Below, piece by piece: positions 10,043-25,240 of a stretch of DNA of 64,000 nt. This DNA comes from Jejubacter calystegiae (lineage in GTDB: Bacteria; Pseudomonadota; Gammaproteobacteria; Enterobacterales; Enterobacteriaceae): NCBI RefSeq assembly GCF_005671395.1, contig NZ_CP040428.1:1178001-1242000 (forward strand), in the 5' to 3' direction. The notes beneath the pieces are model-generated. The model did not search any database. It worked only from the letters and a program-made list of their open reading frames with translations, and had not been told where the DNA came from. A program made the position numbers and the translations under genes. How positions within the stretch are numbered: the stretch's first letter is position 1; every line of letters begins with the position of its first letter.

Positions 10043-11548
10043 ATGTCTATTATGGCCCAGCCCCCACTTTTAGCAGAACGTATTTCACGACTCAGCCAGG
10101 CGCTGGAAAGTGGACTCTATGAGCGTAGCCACGCCGTTCGCCTCTGTCTGCTGGCAGCCCTGAGTGGCGAAAGCGTTTTTCTGCTCGGTCCGCCGGGCAT
10201 CGCCAAAAGCCTGATCGCAAGGCGTCTTAAATTCGCTTTTAGCAACGCCCGGGCGTTCGAATACCTGATGACCCGCTTCTCCACGCCGGAAGAGGTGTTT
10301 GGTCCCTTATCCATTCAGGCTCTGAAAGATGAAGGGCGCTATGAGCGACTGACCGACGGCTATCTGCCGGAAGCGGAAATCGTTTTTCTGGATGAAATCT
10401 GGAAGGCCGGCCCCGCCATTCTAAACACGCTGTTGACCGCCATTAACGAACGTCGCTTCCGTAACGGCACCCGGGAAGAGAAAATCCCTATGCGTCTGCT
10501 GGTTGCCGCTTCCAACGAACTGCCGGAAGCGGATAACAGTCTGGAAGCGCTCTACGATCGCATGCTGATCCGCCTGAATCTGGAGCGGGTACAGGATAAG
10601 GGCAACTTCCGCGCCATGCTGACCAGTCAGCACGACGAAAAAGAGAACCCGGTGGCGCCGGGGCTTCAGGTCAGCGATGAAGAGTATCAACGCTGGCAGC
10701 AGGAGATAACACGAATCACCCTGCCCGATCACGTCTTCGAACTGATATTCCAGTTGCGCGAACGCCTGGAGGCACAGCCTCAGGCACCGGGCATTTCCGA
10801 CCGCCGCTGGAAAAAAGCGCTGCGCTTGCTGCAGGCCAGCGCCTTCTTTAGCGGCCGCGATGCGGTAGCCCCCATCGATCTGATCCTGCTTAAAGACTGC
10901 CTGTGGCACGATATCAACACCATGCATCAGCTCAACAAAGAGGTTGAGTTATTGATGACCGGAAGCGCCTGGCAACAGCAGGCGATGCAGTCCCGCCTGG
11001 GGGCCATCAAACAGCATCTGTTGCGGCTGCAACAGCACCAGAGCGATCGGGATGCGCTGAAGGTAGAGCGCCAGAGCGGCATGTTCAATCGTCGCCACAG
11101 CTACAGCCTGCCGGAAAGTCTGCAGGACGCCAACCTCACCCTGCTGCTGCAAAAACCGCTGCGACTCCATGAGATGGAAGTGATTCACGTGGAAATCACC
11201 CGTAGCGCATTGAGCAACTGGTTACAGAAGGGCGGTGAAATTCGCGGCAAGCTGAACGGTATTGGCTTCGCCCAGCCGCTGAATATGGAAGTGGATGGCA
11301 ACCGCCATCTGGTGATCCGTGATGTCAGCCTTCAGGAAACGTTCCTGGCGCTACCGGGTGCTCATAAGCCCGGCGTACCAGAATCGATTATCGAACAGCT
11401 CGATGAACTGGAAAACACCTGGCGCCAGCAACACCACGACTTCAATGAACAGCAGAAGTGTCTGTTTATCCCGCGGGAGTGGCTGGGGCAGATAGAAGCC
11501 AGTCTGGAAGAGGTCGCAACCCAGATAAAACAGGCGCGACTGTGCTGA
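10043..11548 (+). CDS. ravA: RavA, MoxR-family AAA+ ATPase
   Basis: RavA is a hexameric AAA+ ATPase. In E. coli it binds ViaA and the lysine decarboxylase CadA/LdcI and affects respiratory complexes and aminoglycoside sensitivity. Walker A GPPGIAKS is at about 49-56 and Walker B IVFLDE at about 113-118, with an arginine-rich sensor region ([10 protein letters not shown]) further on. The C-terminal half matches the LARA domain region of E. coli RavA. The start was placed at ATG 10043, because AAGGA stands five bases before it. The E. coli start corresponds to ATG 10052 (498 residues), and the frame is open further upstream without a ribosome site. The gene overlaps viaA. Confidence 0.94.
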   Translation: MSIMAQPPLLAERISRLSQALESGLYERSHAVRLCLLAALSGESVFLLGPPGIAKSLIARRLKFAFSNARAFEYLMTRFSTPEEVFGPLSIQALKDEGRYERLTDGYLPEAEIVFLDEIWKAGPAILNTLLTAINERRFRNGTREEKIPMRLLVAASNELPEADNSLEALYDRMLIRLNLERVQDKGNFRAMLTSQHDEKENPVAPGLQVSDEEYQRWQQEITRITLPDHVFELIFQLRERLEAQPQAPGISDRRWKKALRLLQASAFFSGRDAVAPIDLILLKDCLWHDINTMHQLNKEVELLMTGSAWQQQAMQSRLGAIKQHLLRLQQHQSDRDALKVERQSGMFNRRHSYSLPESLQDANLTLLLQKPLRLHEMEVIHVEITRSALSNWLQKGGEIRGKLNGIGFAQPLNMEVDGNRHLVIRDVSLQETFLALPGAHKPGVPESIIEQLDELENTWRQQHHDFNEQQKCLFIPREWLGQIEASLEEVATQIKQARLC

Positions 11549-13005
11549 GTCTGGCGGCGCTGGACTCCATCCTCGCCATCAGCGAAGGGGAGCTGATAGA
11601 AGGGGTTATCGTCATGCTGCTGGCCGCCCCCCAGCTGGAAAGCTTCTTCAAAAAGTTCCCGCGTCTGAAGAATGCCGTTTCCCGGGATGTGCCGCGCTGG
11701 CGGGAAAAACTGAGCCTGCGGCTACATGAAACCCGGGTGCCGCCACAGCTGGCCCGGGAAGTTCTGCACTATCAGTCCTGCCAGCAACTGGAAACCCCGG
11801 ACTTTGTCGCACGGTTACCCTCTACCCTGACCCTGCTGTCAGAGGTGGCCTCACCTTTTGCCGCCCAGGCCCAGCAGATGGCGGCAGATAATCCCCTTTT
11901 TACTCCTTCGCTCCATACCCTGTTTCTGCAGCGCTGGCGCCTGAGCCTGATTGTTCAGGCCACCACGCTAAGCCAAAAGCTGCTGGAAGAAGAACGCGAA
12001 CAGCTACTGGCGGAAATTCAGCAGCGCCTGGCGCTGAGCGGCCAGTTAGATCCGGTACTGGTGGCTAACGATAATGCCGCCGGGCGTCTGTGGGATATGA
12101 GCGCCGGGCGCCTGGGCCGCGGCGACTATCAGATGATTGTAAAGTACGGCGATTTTCTACAGCATCAGCCCGAACTCCAGGCGCTGGCGGATCAGCTAGG
12201 TCGATCCAGGGAAGCGCGATCGATCCCCAAACCAGATGCCCCCACGGAGATCTGGCGCCAGCAGGTGTGCGTACCCGCTTCAGTGCCCGAACAGGTAGAA
12301 GGACTACATCACAGCGACGATATTCTGCGGCTGCTACCGCCGGAGCTGGTCACTTTGGGGATTAGCGAGCTGGAGTATGACTTTTACCGGCGTCTGGCGG
12401 AAAAACAGCTCATCACCTACCGGCTGCACGGCGACGCCTGGCAGGAAAAAATCAGCGAACGCCCGGTGATTCATCAGGATTTTGACGAGCAGCCGCGCGG
12501 GCCCTTTATCGTCTGTGTCGATACCTCCGGCTCAATGGGCGGCTTTAATGAGCGCTGCGCCAAAGCGTTCTGCCTGGCGCTGATGCGTATAGCCCTGGCG
12601 GATAAACGCCGCTGCTTTATTATGCTGTTTTCCAGCGAGGTGGTGCGCTATGAACTGAGCGCCGATGACGGTATCGAGCAGGCGATTCGCTTTCTGAGCC
12701 AGCACTTTCGCGGCGGCACCGACCTGGCAGGCTGCCTGCGATCGGTCATCGAAAAGATGCAGGACGGCGAGTGGTACGATGCCGATGCGGTGGTTATCTC
12801 CGACTTTATCGCTCAGCGTCTGCCGGATGAGGTAATTCGTAAGGTGAAATCACTACAGCGCCGCCAGCAGCAGTGCTTTCACGCGGTCGCGATGTCCGCC
12901 CACGGTAAACCCGGCATACTGAGGATCTTCGATCATATCTGGCGTTTTGATACCGGCATGCGCAACCGCCTGCTGCGGCGCTGGAAGCGAAGCGATCGTA
13001 AGTGA
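11542..13005 (+). CDS. viaA: ViaA, VWA-domain partner of RavA
   Basis: ViaA is the von Willebrand A partner that stimulates RavA. The MIDAS motif DTSGSM is at about 327-332, and downstream come [11 protein letters not shown] and [12 protein letters not shown] of the VWA fold. The N-terminal half is helical. I chose the GTG at 11542 as start, giving 487 residues against 483 in E. coli. It overlaps the end of ravA by seven bases, which fits translational coupling. No ATG is available near the expected N-terminus, so the start codon is an inference. The gene converges on asnA. Confidence 0.93.
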   Translation: MLSLAALDSILAISEGELIEGVIVMLLAAPQLESFFKKFPRLKNAVSRDVPRWREKLSLRLHETRVPPQLAREVLHYQSCQQLETPDFVARLPSTLTLLSEVASPFAAQAQQMAADNPLFTPSLHTLFLQRWRLSLIVQATTLSQKLLEEEREQLLAEIQQRLALSGQLDPVLVANDNAAGRLWDMSAGRLGRGDYQMIVKYGDFLQHQPELQALADQLGRSREARSIPKPDAPTEIWRQQVCVPASVPEQVEGLHHSDDILRLLPPELVTLGISELEYDFYRRLAEKQLITYRLHGDAWQEKISERPVIHQDFDEQPRGPFIVCVDTSGSMGGFNERCAKAFCLALMRIALADKRRCFIMLFSSEVVRYELSADDGIEQAIRFLSQHFRGGTDLAGCLRSVIEKMQDGEWYDADAVVISDFIAQRLPDEVIRKVKSLQRRQQQCFHAVAMSAHGKPGILRIFDHIWRFDTGMRNRLLRRWKRSDRK

Positions 13006-13010
13006 AACAA

Positions 13011-13034
13011 GCCGGGCGACGAATGCCGCCCGGC
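13011..13034. terminator. Hairpin between convergent viaA and asnA
   Basis: Eight-base perfect arms GCCGGGCG/CGCCCGGC with an eight-base loop fill most of the gap between the two stop codons. On the minus strand it is followed by TTGTTT, so it best serves as the asnA terminator. On the plus strand there is no U-run. Confidence 0.55.
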
Positions 13035-13042
13035 GGGGGAAA

Positions 13043-14035
13043 TTACAGCAGCGCGTCCACGCTTTCATGCACCTGAGCAGGCCAGACGCCGCACTGTACC
13101 TGTCCGATATGCGGCAGTTGCAGCAGCAGCATCACCAGCCGCGACTGACCAATGCCACCGCCAACGGTCTGCGGCATCTCACCGGCCAGCAGGCTCTGGT
13201 GCCACAATTGCTGAAGACGATCTTCATCACCGGTCAGCTTAAGCTGACGCTTCAGGGTTTCAGCATCCACCCGGATCCCCATCGATGAGATCTCAAAGGC
13301 GTCTTCCAGAATCGGGTTCCATACCAGGATATCGCCGTTCAGCCCGGCAAAACCGTCCGCCGTCGGCGTGGTCCAGTCGTCATAATCCGGCGCACGCACG
13401 TCGTGGCGCTGACCGTCCGCCAGCTTGCCGCCAATGCCAATCAGAAATACGGCGCCCAGTTCACGGGCAATAGCGCGCTCGCGCCCTTTACCGTCCAGAT
13501 CCGGGAAACGGCGCTGCAACTCTTCGCTGTGAACAAAGTGGATCTGTGCTGGGAGGAACGGCGTCAGGCCAAACTCGCGACTCACTTCGGCTTCGGTATT
13601 CCGAATCGCCTGCCACAGGGTTTCAACCGTCTGCTTCAGGGTACCAAGGTGACGTTCGCCGTCGCCCATGACCCGCTCCCAGTCCCACTGATCGACATAC
13701 ACCGAATGTACCGGAGAAAGCCGGTCTTCATCGGGACGCAGCGCTTTCATATGGGTGTAGATCCCTTCACCGGCGCTGAAGTCGTGCAGCCCCAAGGTTT
13801 TACGCTTCCATTTAGCCAGCGAGTGAACAACTTCGAACTGGGCTTCCGGCAGCGCCTTTACTTTCACCTGCACCGCCTTTTCACAACCGGACAGATTGTC
13901 CTGGGTGCCATCACCCACCTGACTCAGGATGGGAGCCTGCACTTCCAGCAGACCCAGCTTCTCTTCCAGTTGGCGGGAGAAGTGGGATTTAACGAAACTG
14001 ATTTGGCGTTGTTTTGCGATCCAGGTGGATTTCAT
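13043..14035 (-). CDS. asnA: AsnA, ammonia-dependent aspartate-ammonia ligase
   Basis: AsnA makes asparagine from aspartate, ammonia and ATP (AMP-forming); its fold is related to class II aminoacyl-tRNA synthetases. The 330-residue length equals E. coli once the start is set at the ATG opening [20 protein letters not shown]. An in-frame ATG 21 bases upstream would add seven unlikely residues. Conserved blocks include [28 protein letters not shown] and GGGIGQSR. It is divergent from asnC, whose product activates asnA when asparagine is scarce in E. coli; the 150-base gap should hold the shared control region. Confidence 0.97.
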   Translation of the reverse strand: MKSTWIAKQRQISFVKSHFSRQLEEKLGLLEVQAPILSQVGDGTQDNLSGCEKAVQVKVKALPEAQFEVVHSLAKWKRKTLGLHDFSAGEGIYTHMKALRPDEDRLSPVHSVYVDQWDWERVMGDGERHLGTLKQTVETLWQAIRNTEAEVSREFGLTPFLPAQIHFVHSEELQRRFPDLDGKGRERAIARELGAVFLIGIGGKLADGQRHDVRAPDYDDWTTPTADGFAGLNGDILVWNPILEDAFEISSMGIRVDAETLKRQLKLTGDEDRLQQLWHQSLLAGEMPQTVGGGIGQSRLVMLLLQLPHIGQVQCGVWPAQVHESVDALL

Positions 14036-14185
14036 GGTCTTTACTCCTGTATTCAATAGGGACGATTAAGCAACAAAACCCGCCACATATTCAATATTCA
14101 TCATTAAAAAAGCCGATATCAATTATAATCCACTAATTAATCCCTTATAAAAATGAACATAATTCAATACCCATAAGGAAAAGCG

Positions 14186-14644
14186 ATGGAAAATTATCAG
14201 ATCGACAATCTGGACCGCGGCATCCTGACGGCATTAATGGAAAATGCCCGCACTCCCTATGCCGAACTGGCCAAACAGTTTGGCGTTAGCCCCGGCACCA
14301 TCCATGTGCGGGTAGAGAAGATGAAGCAGGCAGGTATCATTACCGGCGCACGTATCGACATCAGCCCAAAACAACTGGGCTACGATGTCTGCTGTTTTAT
14401 TGGCATCATCCTGAAAAGCGCCAGAGATTATCCGGCGGCGCTGGCAAAGCTGGAAAGCCTGGATGAGGTAACGGAGGCGTACTACACCACCGGCCACTAC
14501 AGCATCTTTATTAAGGTGATGTGCCGCTCTATCGACTCCCTGCAACAGGTACTTATCAACAAGATCCAGACCATTGATGAGATCCAGTCTACCGAGACGC
14601 TGATCTCCTTACAGAACCCGATTATGCGTACAATTACCCCCTGA
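14186..14644 (+). CDS. asnC: AsnC, Lrp/AsnC-family regulator of asnA
   Basis: This is a 152-residue feast/famine regulator. The helix-turn-helix occupies roughly residues 24-44 (AELAKQFGVSPGTIHVRVEKM) and the RAM ligand domain the rest. In E. coli AsnC senses asparagine, activates asnA and represses itself. Its divergent position beside asnA and its E. coli-like length support this role. It lies upstream of mioC, and transcription from it can run towards oriC. The ribosome site is AAGGAA, six bases before the ATG. Confidence 0.96.
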   Translation: MENYQIDNLDRGILTALMENARTPYAELAKQFGVSPGTIHVRVEKMKQAGIITGARIDISPKQLGYDVCCFIGIILKSARDYPAALAKLESLDEVTEAYYTTGHYSIFIKVMCRSIDSLQQVLINKIQTIDEIQSTETLISLQNPIMRTITP

Positions 14645-14666
14645 GAGGCTAAATTTAATACCCATG

Positions 14667-14675
14667 TTGTCCACA
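14667..14675 (+). promoter_or_regulatory. DnaA box upstream of mioC
   Basis: TTGTCCACA differs from the consensus TTATCCACA at one base and lies 64 bases before mioC, beside a GATC. In E. coli DnaA represses the mioC promoter through a box in this position. The assignment rests on motif and position. Confidence 0.6.
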
Positions 14676-14738
14676 GGTAGATCCCATCACGTACACAGCG
14701 TACAATGGCGGCGTTTTGATTAACGACGGGACGTTGTA

Positions 14739-15179
14739 ATGGCGGATATCACCCTGATTAGCGGCAGCACGCTGGGCAGCGCTGAATATGTTGCGGAGCA
14801 TCTGGCGGAAAAGCTGGAAACCGCGGGCTATACCACCGAAACCTTGCATGGTCCCGCGCTTGCGGATCTTTCCCTGACGGGGACCTGGCTGGTGGTGAGC
14901 TCCACGCATGGCGCAGGCGATCTGCCGGATAATCTTCAACCGCTATATGACGAACTCAGCGCGGCGCGTCCGGATCTTAGCGCGCTACGTTATGGCGCTA
15001 TCGGTATTGGCAGTAGCGAATATGACACCTTCTGCGGTGCTATAGAGAAGTTCGATACGCTGCTGAGCGATCTGGGGGCTCACCGTACTGGCGAAATCCT
15101 GAAGATCGACATCCAGCAGCACGACATTCCGGAGGATCCGGCGGAAGCCTGGCTGGGATCCTGGCAAAAATTGCTGTGA
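14739..15179 (+). CDS. mioC: MioC, flavodoxin-like FMN protein
   Basis: MioC is a 146-residue flavodoxin that in E. coli binds FMN and supports biotin synthase in vitro. The phosphate-binding loop SGSTLGSAEYVA is at residues 7-18. The flavin-contact loops SSTHGAGDLPDN (about 53-64) and GSSEYDTFCGA (about 91-101) are clear. The gene borders oriC and is read towards it, so its transcription can alter origin topology. Confidence 0.95.
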   Translation: MADITLISGSTLGSAEYVAEHLAEKLETAGYTTETLHGPALADLSLTGTWLVVSSTHGAGDLPDNLQPLYDELSAARPDLSALRYGAIGIGSSEYDTFCGAIEKFDTLLSDLGAHRTGEILKIDIQQHDIPEDPAEAWLGSWQKLL

Positions 15180-15204
15180 GAATTGTAAAGATCGTACGAT
15201 CTTC

Positions 15205-15449
15205 TGTGGATAACTATGCTTAAAAGCTCGGATTAAGCGGTAGTTATCCAATGTACAACCGCAGTTCAGTTTTTGTCCTGTGTATAAACCCCCATTTTGA
15301 TCCCAGCTTATACGGTTCGGGATCACCGATCATTCACAGAAAAGGATCCTTCTTAATTGTATGATCCATCTGGGAAGATCCTGCTTATCCACAGGATCGG
15401 TCGATCCTAATAAGAGATCACAATAGAACAGATCCAATATATAAAGATC
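15205..15449. other. oriC: oriC, chromosomal replication origin
   Basis: The layout matches E. coli oriC in reverse complement. DnaA boxes are R4 TGTGGATAA (15205-15213), R3-like TTATCCAAT (15244-15252), R2 TGTGTATAA (15279-15287), R5/M TCATTCACA (15330-15338) and R1 TTATCCACA (15385-15393). The duplex-unwinding element has three 13-mers, CTAATAAGAGATC (15407-15419), AATAGAACAGATC (15422-15434) and ATATATAAAGATC (15437-15449), each ending in GATC on this strand. Thirteen GATC sites occur from 15190 to 15449, the targets of Dam and SeqA. mioC and mnmG flank it as in E. coli. IHF and Fis sites are expected but were not assigned. Confidence 0.97.
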
Positions 15450-15560
15450 TTCTTTTTAATAAGCGACTATCCCAACACTTTCTCGGGAGTCTAAAGTTGA
15501 GTAGAATTCCCGCCCCGGGGAGCTCCCAACCCAATGCGCAACACCGCGAGGCAGTTAAAC

Positions 15561-17450
15561 ATGTTTTATCCGGATCCTTTCGACGTCATCATCATTGGTG
15601 GAGGCCATGCCGGCACTGAAGCCGCGATGGCCGCCGCTCGTACGGGCCAACAGACCCTGCTTTTGACGCACAATATCGATACTCTGGGGCAGATGTCCTG
15701 TAACCCGGCGATCGGTGGAATCGGAAAGGGACATCTGGTTAAAGAAGTTGATGCACTTGGCGGACTGATGGCACGGGCCATCGATCAGGGCGGTATTCAG
15801 TTCAGGATACTAAACGCCAGCAAGGGGCCAGCCGTCCGCGCTACTCGGGCACAGGCCGACCGCGTGCTCTATCGCCAGGCTGTACGCACCGCGCTTGAGA
15901 ATCAACCTAACCTGATGATCTTTCAGCAGGCCGTTGACGATCTGATCGTAGAAAACGATCGCGCCGTCGGTGTGGTAACCCAGATGGGGCTAAAGTTCCG
16001 GGCAAAAGCGGTTGTGCTAACGGTCGGGACCTTCCTGGATGGCAAAATTCATATCGGAATGGATAACTACAGCGGTGGCCGTGCAGGCGATCCGCCATCC
16101 ATTCCGTTGGCGCGTCGCCTGCGTGAGCTACCACTGCGCGTAAGCCGTCTTAAAACCGGTACGCCACCACGTATCGACGCTCGCACCATCGATTTCAGCG
16201 TGCTGGCACCACAGCATGGCGATAATCCGCAACCGGTCTTCTCTTTCCTGGGGAACGCCAGCCAGCATCCGCAGCAGGTGCCCTGTTATATCACCCACAC
16301 CAACGAAAAAACCCATGAGGTGATTCGTAACAACCTCGATCGCAGCCCGATGTACGCCGGAGTGATCGAAGGCGTGGGGCCGCGTTACTGCCCGTCCATT
16401 GAAGACAAGGTCATGCGCTTCGCCGATCGTAATGCTCACCAAATCTTCCTTGAGCCGGAAGGGCTGACCAGCAACGAAATTTACCCGAACGGTATCTCCA
16501 CCAGCCTGCCGTTCGACGTCCAGATGCAGATTGTGCGTTCCATGAAAGGCATGGAGAACGCGAAGATCGTGCGTCCTGGCTATGCCATCGAATATGACTT
16601 CTTCGATCCCCGCGATCTGAAGCTGACCCTGGAGAGCAAACATATTCAGGGGCTGTTCTTCGCCGGACAGATCAATGGCACTACCGGCTACGAAGAGGCC
16701 GCGGCCCAGGGACTGCTGGCGGGGTTGAATGCCTCCCGCTACTCTGCCGACAAAGAGGGCTGGGCACCGGCTCGCGCCGAGGCTTACCTTGGAGTGCTGG
16801 TGGATGACCTTTGCACGCTGGGGACCAAAGAGCCCTATCGCATGTTCACTTCTCGTGCCGAATACCGTTTGATGCTGCGCGAAGATAACGCCGATCTGCG
16901 TCTGACTCCCATCGGCCGTGAACTGGGACTGGTCGACGATGAGCGCTGGGCCAGTTTTAACCAGAAGGTTGAGAATATCGAGCGCGAACTCCAGCGCCTG
17001 CGGGATACCTGGGTGCATCCGGGCACGGCAGCCGGTGAGGCGGTTAATGCGCTGGTCAATTCTCCGCTTTCCCGGGAAGCAAACGGCGAGGATCTGCTTA
17101 AGCGTCCGGAAATGACTTACCAGAAATTGACCACGAATGCGCCTTTCGCTCCGGCGCTGGAAGACGAGCGGGCGGCGGAACAGGTTGAGATCCAGGTGAA
17201 ATACGCGGGCTATATTGCGCGCCAACTGGATGAAATTGATAAGCAGCAGCGCAATGAGAACACCGTACTGCCGACCGACCTTGATTATCACCAGGTGACG
17301 GGGTTGTCCAATGAAGTGATCGCCAAACTGAACGATCACAAGCCAGCTTCTATTGGCCAGGCCTCGCGGATCTCCGGCATTACTCCGGCGGCGATCTCCA
17401 TTCTGCTGGTATGGCTGAAAAAACAGGGGATGCTGCGCCGCAGCGCCTGA
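15561..17450 (+). CDS. mnmG: MnmG (GidA), tRNA U34 carboxymethylaminomethyl synthase subunit
   Basis: MnmG with MnmE installs the cmnm5 group on U34 of several tRNAs, using FAD, NADH and methylene-THF. The 629-residue protein has the FAD Rossmann motif [10 protein letters not shown] from about residue 13 and the GidA signature [11 protein letters not shown]. The start is the ATG opening [11 protein letters not shown], as in E. coli. An in-frame ATG nine codons upstream is less likely. It is the first gene right of oriC and is read away from it; rsmG follows. Its partner mnmE lies in this window at about 46 kb. Confidence 0.97.
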   Translation: MFYPDPFDVIIIGGGHAGTEAAMAAARTGQQTLLLTHNIDTLGQMSCNPAIGGIGKGHLVKEVDALGGLMARAIDQGGIQFRILNASKGPAVRATRAQADRVLYRQAVRTALENQPNLMIFQQAVDDLIVENDRAVGVVTQMGLKFRAKAVVLTVGTFLDGKIHIGMDNYSGGRAGDPPSIPLARRLRELPLRVSRLKTGTPPRIDARTIDFSVLAPQHGDNPQPVFSFLGNASQHPQQVPCYITHTNEKTHEVIRNNLDRSPMYAGVIEGVGPRYCPSIEDKVMRFADRNAHQIFLEPEGLTSNEIYPNGISTSLPFDVQMQIVRSMKGMENAKIVRPGYAIEYDFFDPRDLKLTLESKHIQGLFFAGQINGTTGYEEAAAQGLLAGLNASRYSADKEGWAPARAEAYLGVLVDDLCTLGTKEPYRMFTSRAEYRLMLREDNADLRLTPIGRELGLVDDERWASFNQKVENIERELQRLRDTWVHPGTAAGEAVNALVNSPLSREANGEDLLKRPEMTYQKLTTNAPFAPALEDERAAEQVEIQVKYAGYIARQLDEIDKQQRNENTVLPTDLDYHQVTGLSNEVIAKLNDHKPASIGQASRISGITPAAISILLVWLKKQGMLRRSA

Positions 17451-17507
17451 CGGATTATCGACGATATGGGTAAGGGGAACCTTGCCCATTTTTTATTGGA
17501 TATAACC

Positions 17508-18131
17508 ATGCTGAATAAACTCGGACAGCTGCTGGCCGCAGCGGGTATCGAACTCCCCGATCATCAAAAACAGCAACTGGTGGACTATGTTGGTCTGCTG
17601 CACAAGTGGAACAAAGCCTACAATCTGACTTCGGTACGCGATCCGATGGATATGCTGGTACGCCACATCCTGGATAGCATTGTGGTGGAGCCTCACCTGC
17701 AGGGCGCGCGCTTTATTGATGTGGGCACCGGTCCGGGATTACCGGGGATTCCGCTGGCCATCGTCCGCCCCGATGCTCACTTCACCTTACTCGACAGCCT
17801 GGGCAAGCGGGTGCGCTTTCTGCGTCAGGTGCAGCACGAACTGGGGTTGGAAAACGTGACGCCGGTTCAGAGCCGGGTGGAAGAGTGGCCGGCCGAACCG
17901 CCATTTGACGGAGTGATTAGCCGGGCTTTCGCTTCGCTGAATGATATGGTGAGCTGGTGTCACCAGCTGCCGGGGGAGGGGGGCGCTTTCTATGCCCTGA
18001 AAGGCGTGCGCCCCGATGACGAGATATCGTCACTGCCTGCTAGTGTCAGCGTTCAGCAGGTGGTTAAACTGGATGTTCCCGAGCTGGATGGCGAGCGTCA
18101 TCTGGTGATAATCAAACCAAACAAAACTTAA
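17508..18131 (+). CDS. rsmG: RsmG (GidB), 16S rRNA m7G527 methyltransferase
   Basis: RsmG methylates N7 of G527 in 16S rRNA; loss of function gives low-level streptomycin resistance. The 207-residue length matches E. coli when translation begins at MLNKLGQ. The SAM-binding loop [10 protein letters not shown] is at 71-80, followed by [15 protein letters not shown]. The C-terminal [11 protein letters not shown] is conserved. It is in the mnmG operon, 57 bases downstream. Confidence 0.97.
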   Translation: MLNKLGQLLAAAGIELPDHQKQQLVDYVGLLHKWNKAYNLTSVRDPMDMLVRHILDSIVVEPHLQGARFIDVGTGPGLPGIPLAIVRPDAHFTLLDSLGKRVRFLRQVQHELGLENVTPVQSRVEEWPAEPPFDGVISRAFASLNDMVSWCHQLPGEGGAFYALKGVRPDDEISSLPASVSVQQVVKLDVPELDGERHLVIIKPNKT

Positions 18132-18748
18132 TATTTATCAAAAAAAGAGTGATTAACAGGCGCTACATTTGGTGGAAAATTATACGGTATTGGTTTGTTA
18201 TGGTTGGTTACATTTAACCTCACAACAACAAAGGTTTTCCTGCCGATTAACGTAGCGCTTTTTGCTAACACAGAATAATAATCAACATGGAAAATATCAG
18301 GGCGCTATAAATTTGGCAGGCTAATTTAAAATGGGATGTTAAATGTTGGTTTTAAATGTCAATGGGATGATTTCTGCTTGTTTAGCCCTGTTTAAATAAC
18401 AATAGAATAAAATTATCTTTTTTATCAGCAGGATGAGTTTTTGTACCGACGACGCATTGCTTAAAAAGTTTACAGTGAAAAGTGCTTTATGTGATCAATT
18501 GCACGTTTTGTTGTCAGTCGATTCCGCTTTTTTGCACTTTTGAATGAGCCCGTGGGGTTTCTGTAAAAGTTTGGAAAATGGGCTCCTGAAAATTTTTTAA
18601 ATAATTATTCACCTTTTTGCTACTTATGGTTTGAAATCACGAGGCCGCACCGTATAATTTGACCGCTTTTTGATGCTTGACTCAGAGCCCCAAAGACAGT
18701 TTGATACGACACGCGGTATACCTCGAAGGGAGCAGAAGTGGAGAACCT
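18132..18748. promoter_or_regulatory. AT-rich region between rsmG and atpI, with the main atp promoter at its right end
   Basis: About 500 AT-rich bases hold no convincing gene. The best short frame (18433-18543, 36 codons) has no spaced ribosome site. At the right end is a good sigma-70 promoter: TTGAAA (18631-18636), 16 bases, TATAAT (18653-18658). The sequence around it and the leader up to the atpI ribosome site closely resemble the E. coli atp promoter. E. coli has a gap of similar size here. Confidence 0.85.
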
Positions 18749-20273
<1,525 letters not shown>

Positions 20274-20319
20274 TAGATACGCAATATCAGAACGTTAACT
20301 AATTAAGAGGCATTGTGCT

Positions 20320-20790
20320 GTGAACCTTAACGCAACAATCCTCGGCCAGGCCATCGCGTTTGTCCTGTTTGTTCTGTTCTGCATGAAGTATGTATGGCCG
20401 CCGATTATGGCTGCCATTGAAAAACGTCAGAAAGAGATTGCTGACGGTCTTGCTTCCGCAGAGCGTGCCAAAAAGGATCTTGACCTTGCACAGGCCAACG
20501 CGACCGACCAGCTGAAAAAGGCGAAGGCGGACGCCCAGGTGATTATTGAACAGGCTAACAAACGCCGTTCTCAGATCCTGGACGAAGCAAAAGCCGAAGC
20601 AGAGCAGGAACGTAACAAAATCGTGGCGCAGGCTCAGGCTGAAATCGACGCCGAACGTAAGCGCGCTCGCGAAGAACTGCGTAAGCAGGTTGCTGTGCTG
20701 GCCGTGGCTGGCGCCGAGAAGATCATTGAACGTTCCGTGGATGAAGCTGCTAACAGCGACATCGTGGATAAACTGGTCGCTGAACTGTAA
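20320..20790 (+). CDS. atpF: AtpF, F0 subunit b
   Basis: Subunit b is the peripheral stalk: one N-terminal membrane helix (residues 4-25) and a long charged helix that dimerises and reaches subunit delta. It has 156 residues, as in E. coli, starting from GTG at 20320, also the E. coli codon. The helical part is rich in Lys, Glu and Ala (for instance [21 protein letters not shown]). Confidence 0.97.
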   Translation: MNLNATILGQAIAFVLFVLFCMKYVWPPIMAAIEKRQKEIADGLASAERAKKDLDLAQANATDQLKKAKADAQVIIEQANKRRSQILDEAKAEAEQERNKIVAQAQAEIDAERKRAREELRKQVAVLAVAGAEKIIERSVDEAANSDIVDKLVAEL

Positions 20791-20804
20791 GGAGGGAGGG
20801 GCTG

Positions 20805-21338
20805 ATGTCTGAATTTATTACGGTAGCTCGCCCCTACGCCAAAGCAGCTTTTGACTTTGCTGTCGTTCACCAGAGCGTCGATCGTTGGCAGGACATGCTG
20901 GCGTTTGCCGCCGAGGTATCCAAAAACGAACAAATGACAGAGCTTCTCTCAGGTGCCCTGGCACCTGAAACGCTCGCTAATTCGTTTATCGCCATCTGTG
21001 GCGATCAGCTGGACGCTAACGGCCAAAACCTGATTCGGGTGATGGCCGAAAATGGGCGTCTGGTTGTGCTTCCGGACGTACTTGAAGAGTTTCTCCGGTT
21101 ACGCGCAGCCCAGGAAGCGACCGTGGAGGTCGATGTCACCTCCGCCAGCCGGCTTAGCGAAGAGCAGCTTTCGAAGATCGTCAGCGCTATGGAAAAACGT
21201 CTGTCACGCAAAGTGAAGCTGAATTGCAAAATTGATAAGTCTGTAATGGCAGGTGTCATCATCCAGGCGGGTGATATGGTCATTGATGGTAGCGTACGCG
21301 GCCGTCTTGAGCGCCTGGCAGACGTCTTGCAGTCTTAA
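20805..21338 (+). CDS. atpH: AtpH, F1 subunit delta
   Basis: Delta links the peripheral stalk to the top of the alpha3beta3 head. It has 177 residues with the family start [14 protein letters not shown] and the C-terminal block [21 protein letters not shown]. It is 14 bases after atpF, with a ribosome site AAGGAGGGAGGGG partly inside the atpF stop region. Confidence 0.97.
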   Translation: MSEFITVARPYAKAAFDFAVVHQSVDRWQDMLAFAAEVSKNEQMTELLSGALAPETLANSFIAICGDQLDANGQNLIRVMAENGRLVVLPDVLEEFLRLRAAQEATVEVDVTSASRLSEEQLSKIVSAMEKRLSRKVKLNCKIDKSVMAGVIIQAGDMVIDGSVRGRLERLADVLQS

Positions 21339-21350
21339 GGGGACTGGAGC

Positions 21351-22892
21351 ATGCAACTGAATTCCACCGAAATCAGCGAACTGATCAAACAGCGAATTGA
21401 ACAGTTCAATGTTGTGAGCGAGGCTCACAACGAAGGTACTATCGTTTCCGTCAGCGACGGAATCATCCGCGTACACGGCCTGGCCGATGTTATGCAGGGT
21501 GAGATGATCTCCCTGCCGGGGAACCGCTACGCTATCGCACTGAACCTGGAGCGCGACTCCGTTGGTGCGGTTGTTATGGGTCCTTATGCGGATCTGGCCG
21601 AAGGCATGAAAGTAAAATGCACCGGTCGTATTCTGGAAGTTCCGGTAGGCCGTGGTCTACTGGGCCGCGTTGTTAACACCCTGGGTGCGCCGATTGACGG
21701 TAAAGGGCCTGTCGATAATGACGGTTTCTCTCCGGTTGAAGCCATTGCGCCGGGCGTTATTGAGCGTCAGTCCGTCGACCAGCCGGTTCAGACCGGTTAT
21801 AAGTCTGTCGATGCTATGATTCCGATCGGCCGTGGTCAGCGTGAGCTGGTCATCGGTGACCGTCAGACCGGTAAAACCGCGCTGGCCGTCGATGCCATTA
21901 TCAACCAGCGTAACTCCGGCATTAAGTGTGTCTACGTCGCTATCGGCCAGAAGGCGTCCACCATCTCTAACGTGGTGCGTAAGCTGGAAGAGCACGGCGC
22001 GCTGGACAACACCATCGTGGTTGTCGCAACTGCGTCTGAATCCGCCGCACTGCAGTACCTGGCGCCGTATGCCGGTTGTGCGATGGGTGAATACTTCCGC
22101 GACCGCGGTGAAGACGCGCTGATCGTTTATGACGATCTGTCCAAGCAGGCCGTTGCTTATCGTCAGATTTCCCTGCTGCTGCGCCGTCCGCCTGGACGTG
22201 AAGCATTCCCGGGTGACGTATTCTACCTCCACTCTCGTCTGCTGGAGCGTGCTGCTCGCGTTAACGCCGAGTATGTAGAAGCTTTCACCAAGGGTGAAGT
22301 GAAAGGCCAGACCGGTTCTCTGACCGCTCTGCCGATCATCGAAACCCAGGCGGGCGACGTTTCTGCATTCGTACCGACCAACGTTATCTCCATTACCGAT
22401 GGTCAGATCTTCCTGGAATCCAGCCTGTTTAACTCCGGTATTCGTCCGGCGGTTAACCCGGGTATCTCGGTATCCCGTGTTGGTGGTGCAGCCCAGACCA
22501 AGATCATGAAGAAACTGTCCGGTGGTATCCGTACCGCACTGGCGCAGTATCGTGAACTGGCAGCGTTCTCGCAGTTCGCTTCCGACCTGGATGATGCAAC
22601 GCGTAAACAGTTGAATCACGGTCAGAAAGTGACCGAACTGCTGAAGCAGAAGCAGTATGCTCCGATGTCCGTTGCTCAGCAGTCTCTGGTTCTGTTTGCC
22701 GCTGAACGTGGCTACCTGGAAGACGTTGAGATCGCGAAAGTAGGTAGCTTCGAAGCTGCGCTGCTGGCTTATGTTGATCGCGATCACGCGGCCCTGATGC
22801 AGGAAATCGACAAGACTGGCGGCTACAACGATGAGATCGAAGGCAAGCTGAAAGGCGTCCTCGATTCCTTCAAAGCAACTCAGTCCTGGTAA
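21351..22892 (+). CDS. atpA: AtpA, F1 subunit alpha
   Basis: Alpha holds the non-catalytic nucleotide sites. It has 513 residues, the E. coli length. The P-loop [10 protein letters not shown] starts at about 169, and the ATP synthase alpha/beta signature [10 protein letters not shown] lies near 364. The arginine finger region (SVSRVGG) is intact. It is 12 bases after atpH. Confidence 0.98.
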   Translation: MQLNSTEISELIKQRIEQFNVVSEAHNEGTIVSVSDGIIRVHGLADVMQGEMISLPGNRYAIALNLERDSVGAVVMGPYADLAEGMKVKCTGRILEVPVGRGLLGRVVNTLGAPIDGKGPVDNDGFSPVEAIAPGVIERQSVDQPVQTGYKSVDAMIPIGRGQRELVIGDRQTGKTALAVDAIINQRNSGIKCVYVAIGQKASTISNVVRKLEEHGALDNTIVVVATASESAALQYLAPYAGCAMGEYFRDRGEDALIVYDDLSKQAVAYRQISLLLRRPPGREAFPGDVFYLHSRLLERAARVNAEYVEAFTKGEVKGQTGSLTALPIIETQAGDVSAFVPTNVISITDGQIFLESSLFNSGIRPAVNPGISVSRVGGAAQTKIMKKLSGGIRTALAQYRELAAFSQFASDLDDATRKQLNHGQKVTELLKQKQYAPMSVAQQSLVLFAAERGYLEDVEIAKVGSFEAALLAYVDRDHAALMQEIDKTGGYNDEIEGKLKGVLDSFKATQSW

Positions 22893-22942
22893 TGGTCTGG
22901 CGGTTCGCGTAATGCGGACCGCCAGGCTTTGAGGAGAAGCTC

Positions 22943-25220
<2,278 letters not shown>

Positions 25221-25240
25221 CGCCTTAATCGGAGGGTGAT

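Noticed and set aside
18433-18543. Short 36-codon frame in the rsmG-atpI gap
   Set aside because: The ATG has no properly spaced ribosome site, the product has no signal or domain, and the gap is AT-rich regulatory sequence in E. coli too.
18677-18748. TTG start extending AtpI by 24 residues
   Set aside because: The extension covers the conserved untranslated leader, and the ATG at 18749 has a good ribosome site and gives the E. coli length.
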